A stretch of DNA of 39,248 nt from JBHIAG01 sp046758465 (GCA_046758465.1 JBHIAG010000009.1:1-39248); one strand, 5' to 3'; shown: positions 23,692-32,661, numbered from the stretch's first letter. Translations and numbers: made by a program. The notes: a model not told the origin generated them from the letters alone.

Positions 23692-24306
23692 ATGAAATGC
23701 TTCCACCACACGGAGACTGATGCGGTCGGCTACTGCCGCAACTGCGGCAAGGCGCTCTGCGGCGAGTGTCGCCGCGACGTCCGCGGCGTCATCTACTGCG
23801 AGGACTGCCTGGCCACCACCGTCGCCCAGCAGCCCCTGCCCGGCGCCCCCAATCCCGGCGTGGCGCTTGCCCTCGGATTCATCCCCGGCGTCGGCGCCAT
23901 CTACAACACCGAGTACCTGAAGGCGCTCATCTACATCGTGATCTTTGGCGGCATCATCAGCCTTTTGGATTCGCCCGTGGCGCGCGGAATGGAGCCTTTG
24001 CTGGGTCTGTTGCTGGCGGGCTTCTATTTCTATATGCCCATCGAAGCCTACCAGACCGCTAAGCGCCGCAGCCTTGGCCAGGCGCCGGCACCTGCGCCCG
24101 GTGGCGAAACCCTCGAGAGCAAGCTGGCACCGGCCGGGCCCATCATCTTGATTGCGCTCGGCGTGCTCTTCCTGCTGAACACGCTCGATGTCTTCCGCTG
24201 GTCATGGTACATCTGGCGCTTCTGGCCCCTCATCTTGATCGGCATTGGCGCCTGGCTGCTGTACAAGCGGCTCCGGCCGGAGGCGAAGGGAGGCACCCGT
24301 GGCTGA
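23692..24306 (+). CDS. B-box-type zinc finger membrane protein with LiaI/LiaF-like helices
   Basis: The chosen ATG 23692 has AGGTGA five bases upstream (a GTG at 23683 is also open). The 204-residue protein begins with a B-box-type zinc finger, MKCFHHTETDAVGYCRNCGKALCGECRRD..IYCEDC, with regularly spaced Cys. It then has about four membrane segments: GVALALGFIPGVGAIYN, ALIYIVIFGGIISLL, LLGLLLAGFYFYMPI, then GPIILIALGVLFLLNTLDVFRW and FWPLILIGIGAWLLYKRL. The last two resemble the LiaI-LiaF-like (DUF5668) unit found in envelope-stress proteins. It likely sits in the inner membrane with the finger in the cytosol. The role is inferred from the operon. Confidence 0.8.
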   Translation: MKCFHHTETDAVGYCRNCGKALCGECRRDVRGVIYCEDCLATTVAQQPLPGAPNPGVALALGFIPGVGAIYNTEYLKALIYIVIFGGIISLLDSPVARGMEPLLGLLLAGFYFYMPIEAYQTAKRRSLGQAPAPAPGGETLESKLAPAGPIILIALGVLFLLNTLDVFRWSWYIWRFWPLILIGIGAWLLYKRLRPEAKGGTRG

Positions 24307-24508
24307 CCGTGAAGCTTGCGACTGTGGCCGCTGCCGCTGCCGCGGCCTGATGGGCCCGGTGGTTCTCATCACCATCGGGGCCTTGTTCCTCATCGGCGAG
24401 TTCGTGCGCGGCCTCGACTTCGGCGAACTCTGGCCGGTGCTGCTGATTGTGATTGGCATCATGAAACTGCTGGAATACTCGGCCCCCCGGGCCGGTCATC
24501 GAGGGTAG
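24299..24508 (+). CDS. Small LiaF-like two-helix membrane protein with Cys cluster
   Basis: This is a 69-residue protein from GTG 24299. GGGAGG five bases upstream decides the start, which overlaps the preceding gene by eight bases. The head is CDCGRCRCRG, a tight group of four Cys. It is followed by GPVVLITIGALFLIGEFV and LWPVLLIVIGIMKLLEYS, the two-helix LiaI/LiaF-like (DUF5668) unit. It is the shortest member of the cassette and probably works with the flanking membrane proteins. The Cys cluster could bind a metal or be lipidated or oxidised; this is not shown. Confidence 0.75.
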   Translation: MADREACDCGRCRCRGLMGPVVLITIGALFLIGEFVRGLDFGELWPVLLIVIGIMKLLEYSAPRAGHRG

Positions 24509-24512
24509 GACA

Positions 24513-25910
24513 ATGGCGGTGCCTCGCGGCTCCATTTTTGGCGCGCTGCTGCTCATCAGCATCGGCGGCCTCTTTCTCTGGGCCAACGTCGACCCGACGG
24601 TGCGAGCCTGGCCCATCATCGGGCGCTTCTGGCCCATCCTGATCATCTTCTGGGGCCTGAGCAAACTGCTCGACTACCTCGTCCTGCGCGGCACCCCGGA
24701 AGCCGCCCGCGCTGCCCGCATCTCCGGCGGCGACATCGTTCTGCTGATTTTCATCCTGCTGTGTGGCACCGCCATTTCCCGCGTCACCCAGCGGAGCTTC
24801 TGGGAAGGGATCGGCGTGCACGTGGACGACGAAGAGTGGGTGGGCTGGTTTGAAAACCGCTACCAGTTTACCCAGGAGCTGGAACAGCAAATCAAGCTCC
24901 CGGCGGTGTTGAACATCACAAACCGCGGCAACGTGAGCGTGGTCACGCACGCAGGCGACCGCCTCCAGGCAACCATTCGCAAGACCGTCTATGCCCCCAA
25001 CGAAGAAGAAGCCGGACGCCGCGCCAAAGAGATCGAAGTGGTCCTCGAGCCCCTCGGGGCGGCCCCCGGGGCAGGCTACGCAGTGCGCTGGAAGCGCACG
25101 GGAAAGGACTCCGGTCCGGTCCGCGCCGACATCGAACTCCGCGTACCCGCCCGCCTGGGCGCCAGGATCGAGACGCGGCGGGGCGATGTGCGGGTGAACG
25201 GCCTCCAGGGTGACGTCACCGTCTCACTCGAAAGGGGCGAGGCGGAGATTTCCGGCATCCGCGGCAGCGTCAAGGTGCAGGTGCGGCGTGGCAGCGTCCG
25301 CGTTGACACTGTCCGTGGCGATGTCGAAATCCGCGGCCGCGGCGACGAAATGAGCGTCCGCGACATCCGCGGCGCTGCTCACATCGAGGGCGAATTCAGC
25401 GGCCCCATCCGCGCCGCCAACGTCACCGGCGAGACCCGCTTCGTTTCCCGCCGCACCAACTTCACCGCCGAGCGCATCGAGGGCGAACTCGAGCTCATCC
25501 GCGGCGACTTCAATCTCCGCCATGCCGCCGGCAACGTCACCTTGCTCGCACGCGACAAAGAGATCTACCTGGACGACCTGGTGGGCGCGGTGCGGGTTGA
25601 AAACCGCACCGGCATCATTCGGCTCCGCTTCCCCGAGCCGCCACGCGACCCGGTGGAAGCCGACAGCCGCAACGGTGACATTGAACTCATCCTGGCCGCC
25701 AACAGTGCCTTCACCCTCGACGCCCGCACGACCCGGGGTGAGATTGCAAGCGACTTCACCGGCCCCGGGCTCACTCTCAGAGAAGAAAAGGGCGGCGCCC
25801 GCCTGACCGGCAACTACGGCACCGGCGGCACCAACATCCGCCTCCGCACCCGCTACGGCACCATCCGCCTCCGCCGCGCCACCCCCGCCGCCCCCACCCC
25901 CATTCGGTAG
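24513..25910 (+). CDS. Membrane protein with LiaF-like N-terminus and DUF4097 beta-repeat domain
   Basis: The 465-residue protein starts with a two-helix LiaF-like unit (IFGALLLISIGGLFLWANV, FWPILIIFWGLSKLL), then a third helix (GGDIVLLIFILLCGTAI). From about residue 130 there is a long beta-strand repeat region: RGDVRVNGLQGDVTVSLERGEAEISGIRGSVKVQVRRGSVRVDTVRGDVEIRGRG. This is typical of DUF4097/DUF2154-type adhesin-like domains, ending RLRTRYGTIRLRRA. It would lie outside the cytoplasmic membrane. It closes the sigma operon, four bases after the small membrane gene. By analogy with LiaF and PspC-type systems it may sense or shield the envelope; the ligand is unknown. Confidence 0.82.
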   Translation: MAVPRGSIFGALLLISIGGLFLWANVDPTVRAWPIIGRFWPILIIFWGLSKLLDYLVLRGTPEAARAARISGGDIVLLIFILLCGTAISRVTQRSFWEGIGVHVDDEEWVGWFENRYQFTQELEQQIKLPAVLNITNRGNVSVVTHAGDRLQATIRKTVYAPNEEEAGRRAKEIEVVLEPLGAAPGAGYAVRWKRTGKDSGPVRADIELRVPARLGARIETRRGDVRVNGLQGDVTVSLERGEAEISGIRGSVKVQVRRGSVRVDTVRGDVEIRGRGDEMSVRDIRGAAHIEGEFSGPIRAANVTGETRFVSRRTNFTAERIEGELELIRGDFNLRHAAGNVTLLARDKEIYLDDLVGAVRVENRTGIIRLRFPEPPRDPVEADSRNGDIELILAANSAFTLDARTTRGEIASDFTGPGLTLREEKGGARLTGNYGTGGTNIRLRTRYGTIRLRRATPAAPTPIR

Positions 25911-25938
25911 GCCAAGCGCTGGTCGGAGTAAAGCCAAG

Positions 25939-25995
25939 TGTCATTCTGAGCGAAGAATCCCCTCCTGGAGATGCTTCACTGCGTTCAGCATGACA
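25939..25995. repeat. Interspersed repeat GTCATTCTGAGCGAAG...TCAGCATGACA
   Basis: TGTCATTCTGAGCGAAGAAT at the left pairs with TCAGCATGACA at the right. The same element in another version stands at 27504-27572, so aroA lies between two copies. The remainder of 25911-26135 holds further GC-rich repeats and no gene. Confidence 0.8.
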
Positions 25996-26135
25996 TCTCC
26001 CGCGACGCTTCGCTGTCCTTGCCTTGCCGCGGCAGGGACGAGCAAAGCCCCTGCCCTGCTTTTTCCCGGTGGCACAGGCCTGTCCTGAGCGGAGCCGAAG
26101 CACGTCTCGCCTGTGTTCACTGGTAACTTACCGGG

Positions 26136-27422
26136 CTATTCAGCCACTCCGGCCAGTGTTTCGAAGAAGCCGGGGAACGACACATCCACGCAGACAGCGT
26201 TGCAAATCGTCGTTTCGCCCTCGGCCACCAGCGCCGCCAGCGCCAGCGCCATCCCGATGCGGTGGTCACCGAAGCTGTCCACCACCGCCCCGCGCAGCTT
26301 CTGGCCGCCGGCTACCGTGAGCCCGTCCGGATGCTCTTCGACCTTGGCCCCCAGCCGGCGCAGGTTTTCGGCCAGCGCCCCGATGCGGTCGCTCTCCTTG
26401 ACCCGCAACTCGCGGGCGTCACGGATGCGCACGCCCTGCGCGGTCTGCGTGCCCAGGACGGCGAGCGCCGGCAACTCGTCAATCAGCCGCGCCACCTGCG
26501 GGCCCGCAATCGTGCCGCCCCGCAGCCGACCGCTTGCGCGCACGTGCAATTCGCCGATCAACTCCCCGTTCAATTCCTGCAACCCCAGCACGCTGATCTT
26601 CGCGCCCAGCCCCAGCAGGAAGTCGAGCACGGCACTGCGCGTCGGGTTCAGCCCCACGTTCGGCAACACCAGGTTCGACTCCGGTGCCAGCAGCGCCGCA
26701 ACGAGAAAGAAAACGGCGGCCGAGAGGTCGCAGGGAATGGCGAACCTCTTCCCCGCCAGCGCCGATGGCCCCACCAGGGAAATCACGCGGCCCGTACGGG
26801 TGAGGGGGGCGCCGAACTGCCGCAGGGCAATTTCGGTGTGGTCGCGGGTGGTTACGGGTTCCTCCACCGTGGTTGTGCCGGGCGCGAACAGACCCGCCAG
26901 CAGCACCGCCGTCTTCACCTGCGCGCTCGCCACCGGCAGCCGGTAGCGAATGGGCTGGAGTTTGCCCCCGCAGATTCGCAAGGGGGCAAACTCACCCGCG
27001 CGCGCCTCAATGCGCGCGCCCATCTGCGTCAACGGCTCAATTACCCGGCCCATGGGTCGCCGGCTGAGCGAGGCGTCACCGACGAGAACCGACTCGAACG
27101 CTTGCCCCGCCAGCACCCCTGCCAGCATCCGCATGGTGGAGCCGGAGTTGCCCGCATCAAGCTCGCGGGCAGGCACCTGGAGCCCTGCCCGGCCGACACC
27201 TTGGATGCGGACGGCGTCCGCGTCGCGCCGCACCGCCACCCCGAGCCGCGCCAGGCAGTCGAGGGTGTTGGTGCAGTCGCGGCTGGGAGAAAAGTTGACG
27301 AGCTCGCTCCCACCCTCCGCCAACGCCGCCAGGATGGCCAGCCGGTGGGAGATGGATTTGTCGCCCGGCAGACGTAGGGTGCCCACCAGCGCTTTGGCCG
27401 GCCGTAGGGTTTTCTCGCTCAT
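26136..27422 (-). CDS. aroA: 3-phosphoshikimate 1-carboxyvinyltransferase (EPSP synthase)
   Basis: This enzyme of the shikimate pathway joins phosphoenolpyruvate to shikimate-3-phosphate. From ATG 27422 (MSEKTLRPAKALVG) it has 428 residues. Signatures are LRLPGDKSISHRLA, DAGNSGSTMRML, SLSRRPMGRVIEPL, PVASAQVKTAVLLAGL, RDHTEIAL, LRVKESDRI and SFGDHRIGMALA. The RPMGRV and RDHTE blocks resemble class II (Bacillus/Agrobacterium-type) enzymes, which tend to be glyphosate-tolerant; that is an inference from sequence type. A longer frame to 27476 is open. It is isolated on the minus strand. Confidence 0.95.
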   Translation of the reverse strand: MSEKTLRPAKALVGTLRLPGDKSISHRLAILAALAEGGSELVNFSPSRDCTNTLDCLARLGVAVRRDADAVRIQGVGRAGLQVPARELDAGNSGSTMRMLAGVLAGQAFESVLVGDASLSRRPMGRVIEPLTQMGARIEARAGEFAPLRICGGKLQPIRYRLPVASAQVKTAVLLAGLFAPGTTTVEEPVTTRDHTEIALRQFGAPLTRTGRVISLVGPSALAGKRFAIPCDLSAAVFFLVAALLAPESNLVLPNVGLNPTRSAVLDFLLGLGAKISVLGLQELNGELIGELHVRASGRLRGGTIAGPQVARLIDELPALAVLGTQTAQGVRIRDARELRVKESDRIGALAENLRRLGAKVEEHPDGLTVAGGQKLRGAVVDSFGDHRIGMALALAALVAEGETTICNAVCVDVSFPGFFETLAGVAE

Positions 27423-27503
27423 CCTGTGATGTGGCTCCGAAGGCATTCTAACACTCGCCGCCACGCTACAGAGCAACCCGGCGTTGCCGCCGGGCCGTCA
27501 GCA

Positions 27504-27572
27504 TGTCATGCTGAGCGAAGCATCTCGAAGCCGCAGCACCGCCGAAGATTTTTCGCTACGCTCAGAATGACA
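27504..27572. repeat. Interspersed repeat GTCATGCTGAGCGAAG...CTCAGAATGACA
   Basis: This is the second copy of the 25939 family, upstream of aroA. The ends are inverted (TGTCATGCTGAG and CTCAGAATGACA). The flanking gap 27423-27686 has no gene. Confidence 0.8.
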
Positions 27573-27686
27573 AAAGGCATGCGCTCAGAACACAAACCGG
27601 CGCAGACCTCGGGAAGGTCCTAAACGAGCTTCATTGATTTCGCGGGCCGGTGCGAGTAAGCTGCGGAAGGGAGTCTTGAGGCACTC

Positions 27687-29582
27687 GTGAACCGCCAAGC
27701 AACCGGGAAACGAATCCTCCACCGCACTCCGCTGCTGGCGTGCGCCTGCCTGCTCTTCGCGACCCTGGCCACACCTGCCGACGGTCCCGCCCAGTCTAGC
27801 TCACCGGCCGAGACAAGCCTGCCTGCCGAGGCAGGCATCATCCCGGTCGAGGAAATCCGGCCCGGCATGCAGGGCCACGCCAAAACCGTCTTCGCCGGGC
27901 GTGCGGTCGAAGGCTTTGCCGTCGAGGTCCTGGGGGTTCTGAAGAATTTCTTTGGGCCACAGCAGGACATCATCCTCGTCCGCCTCTCGGGCCCGCGGGT
28001 GGACTTCACCGGAGTTGTGGCCGGGATGAGTGGCAGCCCGGTCTACCTCGAGGGACGCCTGGCAGGCGCGCTGTCGCTGCGCTTCGGGGCGTTTACCAAA
28101 GAAGCCATCGCCGGCGTCACCCCCATTGCCGATATGTTCCGCGCCAGCGAGCAGTCCCCTACCGGGGCCACTGCCAACGCTGCGCCAACGGTGCGCTACC
28201 CGCTGCCCGCAGCGACCGCAGAATCTCTCGGGCTGCCCCGAACGTTCGGGGCGAGCCAGGCCTACCTGGTTCCGATTGAAACCCCGCTGACACTCTCCGG
28301 CTTCTATCCCCAGGCGATTGCGCGCTTCACCAACGAGTTCGCCCGCTACGGCTTCATGACCGTACCCGGGGGCAGTGCCCCGGCCGGATCCGGCCAGCTC
28401 TCACCCCTCGAACCCGGTGGGGCGGTTTCGGCAGCGCTCATCACGGGCGACCTCACTGCGGCTGCTACCTGTACCATCACCCTGCGCGAGGGCGACCGCC
28501 TCTATGCCTGCGGCCACCCGGTACTCGGCATCGGCGGCTATGGAAAGGTTGAGTTGCCGATGGCGCGCGCCGAGGTTGTGACCACGGTGGCCTCCGAGTG
28601 GGCCTCCTTCAAAATCGCCAACGTCGGCGAACCCGTCGGCACCTTCACCCAAGATCGCCGCACCGCCATCGTCGGCACCCTGGCCAAGTTGCCGACGATG
28701 ATCCCGGTGGAGTTGACCCTGGCGCGGCTGGGACGGGACAGCGAGCGCACGTTCCGCTTCCGGCTCTTCCAGCACCCGCGCCTCTCGCCCCTGCTGCTGA
28801 GTTTCGCCCTCTTCAACGGACTGGTGGGAACCACCGAGTATGGCGAAGAGACTAGCTATCGCATCGGCGGCCGCATCGAGCTGCGCGACCACCCCGCCCT
28901 CCGGCTCGACGACATGTTCAGCCCCACCGACAGCTTTCTCCCGGATGCCTTCCTGATCGTCAACCAGGTCACCCGAACCTTCCAGCGCATCTTCACCAAT
29001 CCCTTCGAGCTGCCCACCATCAAGCGCATCCGCCTGCGGCTTGAGATGATTCCGGAACGCAAGAGCACCACCATCGAAAACGCGTGGAGCGACAAAGCCG
29101 AGGTGGGCCCCGGCGAAACCCTCACCGTCAAAGTCGTCCTCCAACCCTACCGCGGGCCGCGCCGGCTGGTTTCCGTGCCCATCGAGGTTCCGCCCCACGC
29201 CGGCAAGGGTCGCCTGCGCATCCTGGTGAGCGACGCCTCCATGCTGAATCGCCTGACCCGCTCCTGGGTGCTGAACCCGCGCTTTGCGCTCCGCTTCGGG
29301 CCGCGCCCCACCAGCCTCGACCAGCTCATCTCCCTGCTCAACCGCGCGCGGCGCAACGACCGCCTCTACGTCTCCCTCTTCCAGCGCAACCCCACCCTGC
29401 TCGTGCAGGACAAAGTGCTCCCCAGTGTGCCGCTCTCGCAAATGAATGTGTTGAGCAATCAGTCGGCCCGCGGCCAGCCCGGAGCCACGGTCGTGTTCTA
29501 CGAATCTATTCTGAATGAAGCCTCCAAGCCACTCGCGCAGGTGGTATCGGGAAGCCACTGGCTCCAGGTGCGCGTGCGTTGA
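27687..29582 (+). CDS. Exported SpoIVB-like S55 peptidase domain protein
   Basis: The 631-residue protein has a signal peptide (RTPLLACACLLFATLATPADG). It is followed by an S55 module: PVEEIRPGMQGHAKTVFAG, then DFTGVVAGMSGSPVYLEGRLAGALS, in which GMSGSP carries the serine nucleophile of the SpoIVB family. Later TITLREGDRLYACGHPVLGIGG matches the GHP block. The rest is beta-rich and unassigned. The start is GTG 27687 with TTGAGG seven or so bases upstream. Family members outside spore formers are common in Acidobacteria-like genomes, and their role is not established. A GCCCCGAACGTTCGGGGC palindrome is read in frame (PRTFGA). A propeller protein follows 20 bases after the stop. Confidence 0.85.
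   Translation: MNRQATGKRILHRTPLLACACLLFATLATPADGPAQSSSPAETSLPAEAGIIPVEEIRPGMQGHAKTVFAGRAVEGFAVEVLGVLKNFFGPQQDIILVRLSGPRVDFTGVVAGMSGSPVYLEGRLAGALSLRFGAFTKEAIAGVTPIADMFRASEQSPTGATANAAPTVRYPLPAATAESLGLPRTFGASQAYLVPIETPLTLSGFYPQAIARFTNEFARYGFMTVPGGSAPAGSGQLSPLEPGGAVSAALITGDLTAAATCTITLREGDRLYACGHPVLGIGGYGKVELPMARAEVVTTVASEWASFKIANVGEPVGTFTQDRRTAIVGTLAKLPTMIPVELTLARLGRDSERTFRFRLFQHPRLSPLLLSFALFNGLVGTTEYGEETSYRIGGRIELRDHPALRLDDMFSPTDSFLPDAFLIVNQVTRTFQRIFTNPFELPTIKRIRLRLEMIPERKSTTIENAWSDKAEVGPGETLTVKVVLQPYRGPRRLVSVPIEVPPHAGKGRLRILVSDASMLNRLTRSWVLNPRFALRFGPRPTSLDQLISLLNRARRNDRLYVSLFQRNPTLLVQDKVLPSVPLSQMNVLSNQSARGQPGATVVFYESILNEASKPLAQVVSGSHWLQVRVR
28235..28252. repeat. In-frame palindrome, GAACGTTC variant, in the S55 gene
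   Basis: GCCCCGAACGTTCGGGGC is a perfect palindrome read as PRTFGA. Confidence 0.85.
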
Positions 29583-29601
29583 GGCCAACCACGGAGTGCT
29601 T

Positions 29602-31845
29602 ATGCGTCGTTTGCTGCTTCTGATTGTGCCGCTGCTGCTCGCGCTGCCGCTGGGCACCGAAACGACCCGCTTCTGGCGGCAGCAGAAGTACGAGGAGTTC
29701 GACCGGGGCCGTGCACGCGGCATCGCCCTGCGGAGCGATGGCGAGCTGCTGCTGGCTCCGCGCTTCGGCGAACGCGCCGACGCCAGCCTGGAATTCCTGT
29801 GGGCGGTGGTGCAGGACACCGCAGGCAACCTCTACGTCGGCGGTGGCAGCCCCGCCAAGGTCATTCGGATCGATCCTGTGGGCCAGACCTCGACCTTCTT
29901 TGAATCGAAAGAACTGGAAGTCCACGCGCTGGCCTTCGATGCAACCGGCAACCTAATCGTGGTGACCTCGCCCGACGGCAAAATCCACAAAGTCAGCGCG
30001 ACAGGCGAGGCGCGCGAGTTCTTCAACCCCGAGCGCAAATACATCTGGGATATCGCCCTCGACGCGGCGGGCAACCTGTTCGTCGCCACGGGCGACAAGG
30101 GCGAAATTTTCCGCGTGGCGCCTGACGGCACCGGCAAGCTCTTCTTTTCCAGCGCCGAAACTCATGTGCGCGTGCTGGCTTGGGATGCCACCGGCAACTT
30201 GCTTGCGGGCACGGAACCCAACGGTCGCATCATCCGCATTGGGCCCGCGGGCGACGGCTTTGTGATGTACGAGACCTCGCGCAAAGAAGTTACGGCCCTC
30301 ATCTACGACGTGCAGGGCAACCTCTTCGCTGCTGCCATCGGCCGGAAATTTCCGCCGCCGACTGTGCCCACCGTCCCACCTCCGCCCTCGCGGCCCACCC
30401 GCAGCGTCACCACCGTCGTCACCCCGCAGACGGTAACCACGCAGGTGACACGGCCGCCCAGCACCCCGATTGTCCCCACGGCCCGGCTGCGCTTGCCCAC
30501 CGCTGGCGGCAGCGCCATCTACCGCATTGCACCCGACGGCTACCCGCACGAGTGGTGGAGCTCGGAGAACGAATTGGTCTATGCCCTGGGATTCGACAAG
30601 AACGGAACGTTGCTGGCGGGCACGGGCAACGAGGGCAAGCTGCTGGCGATTGATTCGTCCGCGCTGTTCACGAATTTAGTCAAGTCCTCCTCGGGCCAAC
30701 TCACCCGCCTGCTGCGTGCCCCGGACGGTACGGTGTTCGCCGTGGCGGCCAACCCCGGCAAGGTCTATGCGCTCGGGCCCGAGCTTAAGACCGAAGGCAG
30801 CTTTGAGTCCGATGTCTTCGACACCAAGCTGTTTTCCACCTGGGGTCGCATCCGCTGGCAGAGCCGCTCGAACCCTGCCCCGCTGAGCGGGGTCAAGCTC
30901 TACACCCGCAGCGGCAACACCTCCGATCCCGAGAAAAACTGGAGCCCGTGGTCGGCGGCCTATACCAATCCCGACGGAGAACCCATCACCAGCCCGCCCG
31001 CGCGCTTCCTCCAGTGGAAGGTGGTTCTGACCGCCGGCCCCGCAGAGCGGGCCGCCCCAAGCTTGGCCAGCGTTTCCGTCGCCTACCTGCGGCGGAACGT
31101 TGCGCCGGTGGTGGAGGAAATCATCGTGCAGGCACCCGGCGTGCGCGTACGCGGCGCCCAGCGGGTGGCGCAGCAGGTCGCGCCGGCGAAGCTCGAGCTG
31201 CCGCCATCCAGAGCCAAGCAACTGCCGAAGAGCGCGCGTGGTACCCCAGCGCAGAAGCCGGGGCAACGCGTTGAGCCGCCCCCGCAAGGCGTGACCGAGA
31301 AAGGCGCCCGCAGCGTGGTCTGGAGTGCGCAGGACGCAAACGACGACGAGCTGGAATTCACCCTCTACTACCGCGGCGAGGGCGAGAGCCGCTGGAAACT
31401 GTTCAAGGACAAATTGAAGCAGAAATTCTACACCTGGGACGCGGCCACCCTTCCCGACGGAGCATACCACCTCAAGGTGGTCGCTTCCGACGCGCCTGCG
31501 AACCCGCCTGAGCGAGCCTTGATCGGCGAGAAAACCAGCAACCGCTTCGAGATCGACAATACGCCCCCGCGCGTGGAAGAGCTCATCGCCCAAACCCGCA
31601 GCCGCAGCGTGGAAATCCGCTTCCTGGCCCGCGACACGTTCAGTCCCATCCAGAAGGCGAACTACTCACTCGACGCGGGCCCCTGGCGGCAACTCTTTCC
31701 CATCACCGGCGCTACCGATGCGCCCATTGAGAGCTACCGAGTCAAGCTGGGAGAGCTGGAGCCGGGCGAACACACCGTTGTCATCCGCATCTACGACCAG
31801 TTTGAAAACGCTGGCCTCGCCAAAGTGACCTTCAGCGTCAAGTAG
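29602..31845 (+). CDS. Exported beta-propeller (NHL/SMP-30-like) protein
   Basis: From ATG 29602 (GGAG eight bases upstream) the protein has 747 residues. It opens with a signal peptide (MRRLLLLIVPLLLALPLGTE). Repeats of the type DxxGNLYVGGGSPAKVIRIDP.., DATGNLIVVTSPDGKIHKVS, DAAGNLFVATGDKGEIFRVAPDG and DATGNLLAGTEPNGRIIRIGP recur with about 40-residue spacing (about 75-300). They form a propeller with Asp-x-x-Gly-Asn-Leu turns. A Pro/Thr-rich linker (PPPTVPTVPPPPSRP) and a second repeat set follow, then Ig-like beta domains (FTLYYRGEGESRW, YHLKVVASDAP). It follows the S55 gene closely, suggesting a joint exported function. No enzymatic motif was seen. Confidence 0.83.
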   Translation: MRRLLLLIVPLLLALPLGTETTRFWRQQKYEEFDRGRARGIALRSDGELLLAPRFGERADASLEFLWAVVQDTAGNLYVGGGSPAKVIRIDPVGQTSTFFESKELEVHALAFDATGNLIVVTSPDGKIHKVSATGEAREFFNPERKYIWDIALDAAGNLFVATGDKGEIFRVAPDGTGKLFFSSAETHVRVLAWDATGNLLAGTEPNGRIIRIGPAGDGFVMYETSRKEVTALIYDVQGNLFAAAIGRKFPPPTVPTVPPPPSRPTRSVTTVVTPQTVTTQVTRPPSTPIVPTARLRLPTAGGSAIYRIAPDGYPHEWWSSENELVYALGFDKNGTLLAGTGNEGKLLAIDSSALFTNLVKSSSGQLTRLLRAPDGTVFAVAANPGKVYALGPELKTEGSFESDVFDTKLFSTWGRIRWQSRSNPAPLSGVKLYTRSGNTSDPEKNWSPWSAAYTNPDGEPITSPPARFLQWKVVLTAGPAERAAPSLASVSVAYLRRNVAPVVEEIIVQAPGVRVRGAQRVAQQVAPAKLELPPSRAKQLPKSARGTPAQKPGQRVEPPPQGVTEKGARSVVWSAQDANDDELEFTLYYRGEGESRWKLFKDKLKQKFYTWDAATLPDGAYHLKVVASDAPANPPERALIGEKTSNRFEIDNTPPRVEELIAQTRSRSVEIRFLARDTFSPIQKANYSLDAGPWRQLFPITGATDAPIESYRVKLGELEPGEHTVVIRIYDQFENAGLAKVTFSVK
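30878..30892. repeat. In-frame palindrome, CCCGCnnnGCGGG family, in propeller gene
   Basis: CCCCGCTGAGCGGGG is read as PLSGV. A second coding element, GGCCCCGCAGAGCGGGCC (about 31036-31053), follows with CCAAGCTTGG at 31057-31066. Confidence 0.65.
31036..31066. repeat. Two short palindromes in the propeller gene
   Basis: CCCGCAGAGCGGG and CCAAGCTTGG are adjacent and read as GPAERAAPSL, between two beta domains of the propeller protein. Confidence 0.6.
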
Positions 31846-31862
31846 AACTCCCAGGTCGCCCA

Positions 31863-32630
31863 GTGAGCTGGCCTACCACGGCGCCCCACGAGGTGGTTTG
31901 TATCGGGATAGACCTGGCATGGTCATACCGCAATGCCACGGGTCTTGCGGCGCTTCATCTCTACCCGGCTTCCGCGCGCATGGAGTTCGTCGAGTCCCGT
32001 ATGGTACAGACCAATGAGGAAATCCTCGCGTGGGTGGAGCGACATCGCCAAGCCACTACCGTCGTCGGCATCGATGCTCCGATCATTGCCCCGAATCCCG
32101 CCGGTATTGGACGTCCTTGTGACGGCGAGGTAACCAGCGCCTTTGGCCGCTACCACGCAGGCACCTACCCTGCCAACCGCGAGAAATGTCGCCGGCCCAT
32201 AAAGCTCCGGCGGCAGCTTCGGCATCGCGGATTCAACCCCGATCCCGAGTCGGCACCGCGCCAGCGAGGCTGCTGGCAAGTCGAAGTGTTTCCGCACCCG
32301 GCGCAGATTGTCTTGTTCAATCTGCCGCGCATCCTCAAATACAAGAAAGGCAGAGTCGAGCAACGCCGCAAAGGACTGAAACAATTGGCGGCTCACATCC
32401 GCCGCGACCTTACCCGCCTGAGACCGCGGCTGCGGTCCAGTGATTCGCTGCAGCAACTTTGCGCGGTGAATTCGTCTCTGCGCGGCCAGGCCTTGAAGCA
32501 CCGAGAAGACCAGCTCGACGCTTTACTCTGCGCTTATATCGCAGGCCATTTCTGGTTTTGGGGAGACAAGCGCTGGCGCATTTTCGGCAACGTCCGCAGC
32601 GGCTGTATCGTGTGTCCTGAAATTCGTTAG
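31863..32630 (+). CDS. DUF429 family protein (predicted RNase H-like)
   Basis: The 255-residue protein carries GIDLAWSYRNATGLA at its start and TVVGIDAPIIAPN at residues about 65-77. These fit the RNase H-like core of DUF429 proteins. QVEVFPHPAQIVLFNL and HREDQLDALLCAYIAGHFWFWG are also typical. No function is proven for the family. The start is GTG 31863, with a weak AGGTCG upstream; it lies 17 bases after the propeller stop and could be co-transcribed. GC is slightly lower than in neighbours. Confidence 0.82.
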   Translation: MSWPTTAPHEVVCIGIDLAWSYRNATGLAALHLYPASARMEFVESRMVQTNEEILAWVERHRQATTVVGIDAPIIAPNPAGIGRPCDGEVTSAFGRYHAGTYPANREKCRRPIKLRRQLRHRGFNPDPESAPRQRGCWQVEVFPHPAQIVLFNLPRILKYKKGRVEQRRKGLKQLAAHIRRDLTRLRPRLRSSDSLQQLCAVNSSLRGQALKHREDQLDALLCAYIAGHFWFWGDKRWRIFGNVRSGCIVCPEIR

Positions 32631-32661
32631 AAGGGGACTAGCCGCGCGGCTTGGGGTTGCC

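Noticed and set aside
28401..29828. A 475-codon minus-strand frame
   Set aside because: It is antisense to the S55 gene and the start of the propeller gene and has no recognisable domain.
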